A stretch of DNA of 64,000 nt. It comes from Pseudothioglobus sp905182815. Its GTDB lineage: Bacteria; Pseudomonadota; Gammaproteobacteria; PS1; Pseudothioglobaceae. This document shows, in pieces, positions 61,988 through 64,000 of this stretch. Position 1 is the first letter of the stretch. Every line of letters begins with the position of its first letter. Under the pieces are notes generated by a model. That model searched no databases, was not told the DNA's origin, and saw nothing but the letters and a program-made list of their open reading frames with translations. Made by a program: the position numbers and the translations under genes. The stretch covers positions 1,302,001 through 1,366,000 of the forward strand of contig NZ_CP159805.1 of the NCBI RefSeq assembly GCF_048087625.1, given 5' to 3'.

Positions 61988-62896
61988 ATGAAATATCGTC
62001 TCCTCCTAAGTTTTATTTTTCTTTTAGCTATCAAAAATGTTGCTGCACAATCAACGCCGTCTGTCGTCGTCAGTATTAAGCCTATTCATAGTATCGTGAC
62101 GAGCCTTATGAGCGGCATTGCAGAGCCACAGCTATTACTTAAGTCGAGTAACTCAGCACACACATTTCACTTGAAGCCCTCACAAGTCCAGATGCTTGCA
62201 AATGCTGACTTAGTAATAATCATTAGTGGAGACTTTGAATCTGGATTAAGAAAAGCAATTAAAAACATAGATGACGATTCGCTATTTCAAATTATTAGTT
62301 TGAATAATCTCAGTATCCATAAATCGAGGTCTGAAATACTTAAGTCAAAGGAACATGATGACGCTGATGAGCATGAAGAGAATATTTATGATTTACATCT
62401 ATGGCTAGATATTAACAACATGAAGCTTATAGCCAAACATATTAATAATCTGCTCATTAAAATAGATCCAGTCAACGAAGATAAATATAACAACAATTTT
62501 CTAGAATTAATGCTTGATCTTGAGGAACTAAAAATAGATTTAGAAAAAGAGATTGCTCCTTTTCTAGCTTCACAGTTTGCAGTATTTTCAGATACTACGC
62601 AGTACTTCGAAAAGAGCATGAAGCTTATAAGGCCTATTATAATAACTCCATATCACGGGGCAAGATTGAGCATCATTAGAACTCTTATGGCCAAGAAAGC
62701 TATGAGTGATTTAAGTGTTTCATGTCTACTCTATGGACAAGAAGCCAAACCAAATCAAATAAGTGTCTTGTCGGAGGGTCTCAGCTTAAAAACATTCGAA
62801 ATTGATATTTTGGGAGTCAAATATCCAGCTGGGCCTGATCAATACTTTAACTTAATGAAAAGAATTTCAAGTCAATTGGCCTCATGTCTAAAATAA
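61988..62896 (+). CDS. ZnuA-like metal-binding periplasmic protein
   Basis: Cluster 9 (zinc/manganese) ABC transporter solute-binding family. A signal peptide (about 1-20) precedes VVVSIKPIHSIVTSLM, the first ligand His58 in SSNSAHTFHLKPSQ, a short His/acidic loop (about 122-131, EHDDADEHEE), His137 in DLHLWLD, and the C-terminal EIDILG. The third ligand position, usually His in VFHDAYxYFE, is Ser201 (VFSDTTQYFE). Zinc binding may be altered. No znuB/znuC partner lies beside it. bioC overlaps its end by 13 bp. Confidence 0.8.
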   Translation: MKYRLLLSFIFLLAIKNVAAQSTPSVVVSIKPIHSIVTSLMSGIAEPQLLLKSSNSAHTFHLKPSQVQMLANADLVIIISGDFESGLRKAIKNIDDDSLFQIISLNNLSIHKSRSEILKSKEHDDADEHEENIYDLHLWLDINNMKLIAKHINNLLIKIDPVNEDKYNNNFLELMLDLEELKIDLEKEIAPFLASQFAVFSDTTQYFEKSMKLIRPIIITPYHGARLSIIRTLMAKKAMSDLSVSCLLYGQEAKPNQISVLSEGLSLKTFEIDILGVKYPAGPDQYFNLMKRISSQLASCLK

Positions 62897-63669
62897 GAAG
62901 CACTTTTAATGGCGCTGCTTGCAATTATGATGATAATGCTTTTCTTCAAAGTGAAATAGCAAATAGACTGGCTGAAAAATTGAAAGTCATTTCAATTAAG
63001 CCTCAAACAATAATTGATCTTGGCTCTGGTACTGGACTTCTTAGTAATAAAACAGCTGAAATATTTCCAAATGCAAATCTAATTTGTGTAGATTTTGCGC
63101 AACAATCACTTTTAAAAAATTCTCAAAACTTAAAGGTTTGTGCAAATGCCTACGAGCTCCCATTTGCTTCAAATAGCGTTGACTTTATTGTTTCTAACTT
63201 AATGATGCAGTGGTGTCCTGATTTAAAAGCACTTTTTAATGAATGCTTTAGAGTTCTGAAGCCTGAAAGCTTAATTCTTTTCACTACCTTTGGGCCAGAT
63301 ACTCTAAAGGAGCTTAAGCGGAGTTGGTCAGCAGTTGATAATAGCGCGCATGTTAATGATTTTATTGACATGCATGATATAGGCGACCAGATGCTTCAAT
63401 CAGGCTTTCAAAGCCCAATAATGGAAATGGAGAATATAACCCTCACCTATGAAAAAGTGCTTGACTTAATGCATGACCTGAAATCAATTGGCGCACAAAA
63501 TGTAGGTAGTCGATCAAAAGCACTCACTGGGAAAACTAAATTTAAAAAAATGATAGAGATGTACGAAAGCTATCGCTCTGATGGAAAACTGCCAGCAACC
63601 TACGAAGTAATTTATGGACATGCCTGGAAAAACGAAAACAAGCTTGGCGCTATTTCACTGGAGAATTAA
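62884..63669 (+). CDS. bioC: Malonyl-ACP O-methyltransferase
   Basis: Methylates malonyl-ACP to disguise it for fatty-acid elongation to pimeloyl-ACP methyl ester, the first step of biotin synthesis. The 261 residues start FNGAACNYDDNAFLQSEIAN and carry the SAM motif IIDLGSGTGLL, DFAQQSL, LPFASNSVDFIVSNLMMQWC, FNECFRVLKPESLILFTTFG and the late ATYEVIYGHAW. It is not next to bioH, bioB, bioD or bioF here, and its start lies inside the ZnuA-like gene. Confidence 0.92.
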   Translation: MSKIRSTFNGAACNYDDNAFLQSEIANRLAEKLKVISIKPQTIIDLGSGTGLLSNKTAEIFPNANLICVDFAQQSLLKNSQNLKVCANAYELPFASNSVDFIVSNLMMQWCPDLKALFNECFRVLKPESLILFTTFGPDTLKELKRSWSAVDNSAHVNDFIDMHDIGDQMLQSGFQSPIMEMENITLTYEKVLDLMHDLKSIGAQNVGSRSKALTGKTKFKKMIEMYESYRSDGKLPATYEVIYGHAWKNENKLGAISLEN

Positions 63670-63690
63670 ACCAGAATAGCGCTATCTAAA

Positions 63691-64000
63691 CTAGCCAATT
63701 GAAAGCTCATCGCCCACTTTAAGAATATAATTTTTTGTCGATAACAAAATCGCATTTTGTCCAAAAAATGCACCATTTATCTCATCACTAAACCTCAGAG
63801 AAGCTAGCGTTGCTAAAGGCTCTTTTGGGTTATCAATTTTCCCGTCATCTTGGTTAATCGTAATAATTTTGCAGCGCTTGCAGGGCTTTCTCAGTCCAAA
63901 GCTATAACCACTTTGCTGGCATAAAAAATTTTGAGATGTTTTTTTCTCAAGATCTTCAACACCCTTGACAACAATATTAGGCCTAAAGCGATCCATTTTA
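63691..64000 (-). CDS. MOSC-domain protein, C-terminal part (truncated by window edge)
   Basis: The frame continues past the right edge, so the 5' part is missing and the Met at 63996 is not the true start: MDRFRPNIVVKG is an internal MOSC-family motif. The visible part has FGLRKPCKRCKIITINQDDG (with the conserved Cys) and the late FSDEINGAFFGQNAIL (usually FGQN), as in YcbX-like proteins that act with molybdenum-cofactor enzymes on N-hydroxylated compounds. It is convergent with bioC. Confidence 0.85.
   Translation of the reverse strand, partial: KMDRFRPNIVVKGVEDLEKKTSQNFLCQQSGYSFGLRKPCKRCKIITINQDDGKIDNPKEPLATLASLRFSDEINGAFFGQNAILLSTKNYILKVGDELSIG

Noticed and set aside
63691..63996. Complete 101-residue MOSC protein
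   Set aside because: The frame stays open to the window edge and MDRFRPN is an internal family motif, so the gene is truncated by the window, not short.

Overview
The window is a compact, AT-rich chromosomal segment (mid-30s % G+C judged by eye, not counted) from a Gram-negative bacterium, almost certainly a marine gammaproteobacterium with a streamlined genome. The basis is E. coli-like gene order and sequence in tRNA-Tyr/Gly/Thr-tuf, tRNA-Trp-secE-nusG-rplKAJL-rpoBC, dapA-bamC, mraZ-rsmH-ftsL-ftsI, ccmI/ccmF and purMN, together with LpxL-, BamC-, CmoB-, Hda- and CysG-type genes, very short spacers and many 4-bp gene overlaps. A trimethylamine monooxygenase gene and AT-rich coding point to the SUP05/Thioglobus neighbourhood. 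That placement is an impression, not a proof.

Layout. 0-1.3 kb: end of an unidentified gene, then coaBC. 1.3-1.75 kb: the longest non-coding gap, with an inverted pair of DnaA boxes and an IHF-like site. 1.75-6.7 kb (minus): dnaE and trpE. 6.9-20.2 kb (minus): the information-processing block, read right to left as tRNA-Tyr, Gly, Thr, tuf, tRNA-Trp, secE, nusG, rplK, rplA, rplJ, rplL, rpoB, rpoC, with recognisable promoters, an L10-type leader, an attenuator before rpoB and a terminator after rpoC. 20.3-25.7 kb (minus): malic enzyme, mdh and sdhCAB (C4 end of the TCA cycle, with an unusual single-anchor succinate dehydrogenase). 25.9-27.2 kb: tmm. 27.3-30.9 kb (plus): the start of the division/cell-wall cluster, which stops after ftsI. 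30.9-36.5 kb: dnaG, an LpxL-like acyltransferase, rpsO, prfB, hisI-hisE and an ANTAR regulator. 36.6-45.1 kb (minus): a divergent DNA ligase, bamC, dapA, trmD, dapE, ccmI and ccmF. 45.2-47.9 kb (plus): a hydrolase/dehydrogenase/TetR cassette with its own operator. 47.9-57.4 kb: tRNA-Leu, cysG, hda, a CDP-alcohol transferase, purM-purN-DUF3108, uvrA, pyrH-frr. 57.4-60.9 kb (minus): three tandem genes for secreted, alanine-rich repeat proteins of unknown function. 61-64 kb: cmoB, a ZnuA-like protein, bioC and a truncated MOSC-domain gene.

Most genes are ordinary housekeeping genes. The most unusual region is the 57.4-60.9 kb family: three proteins that share a signal peptide, 60-74-residue coiled-coil repeats and a C-terminal cysteine-containing domain, with internal DNA repeats of 152 bp and an intergenic repeat of 116 bp that are perfect matches. 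Also notable are conserved proteins with altered key residues (LpxL-like Glu to Met, SdhC helix-I His to Tyr, ZnuA-like His to Ser, NasT-like receiver Asp to Asn, a LigA-like ligase with a changed active-site motif), an RF2 gene without the programmed frameshift, a four-repeat MraZ operator with a changed core, and a palindromic operator for the TetR cassette.
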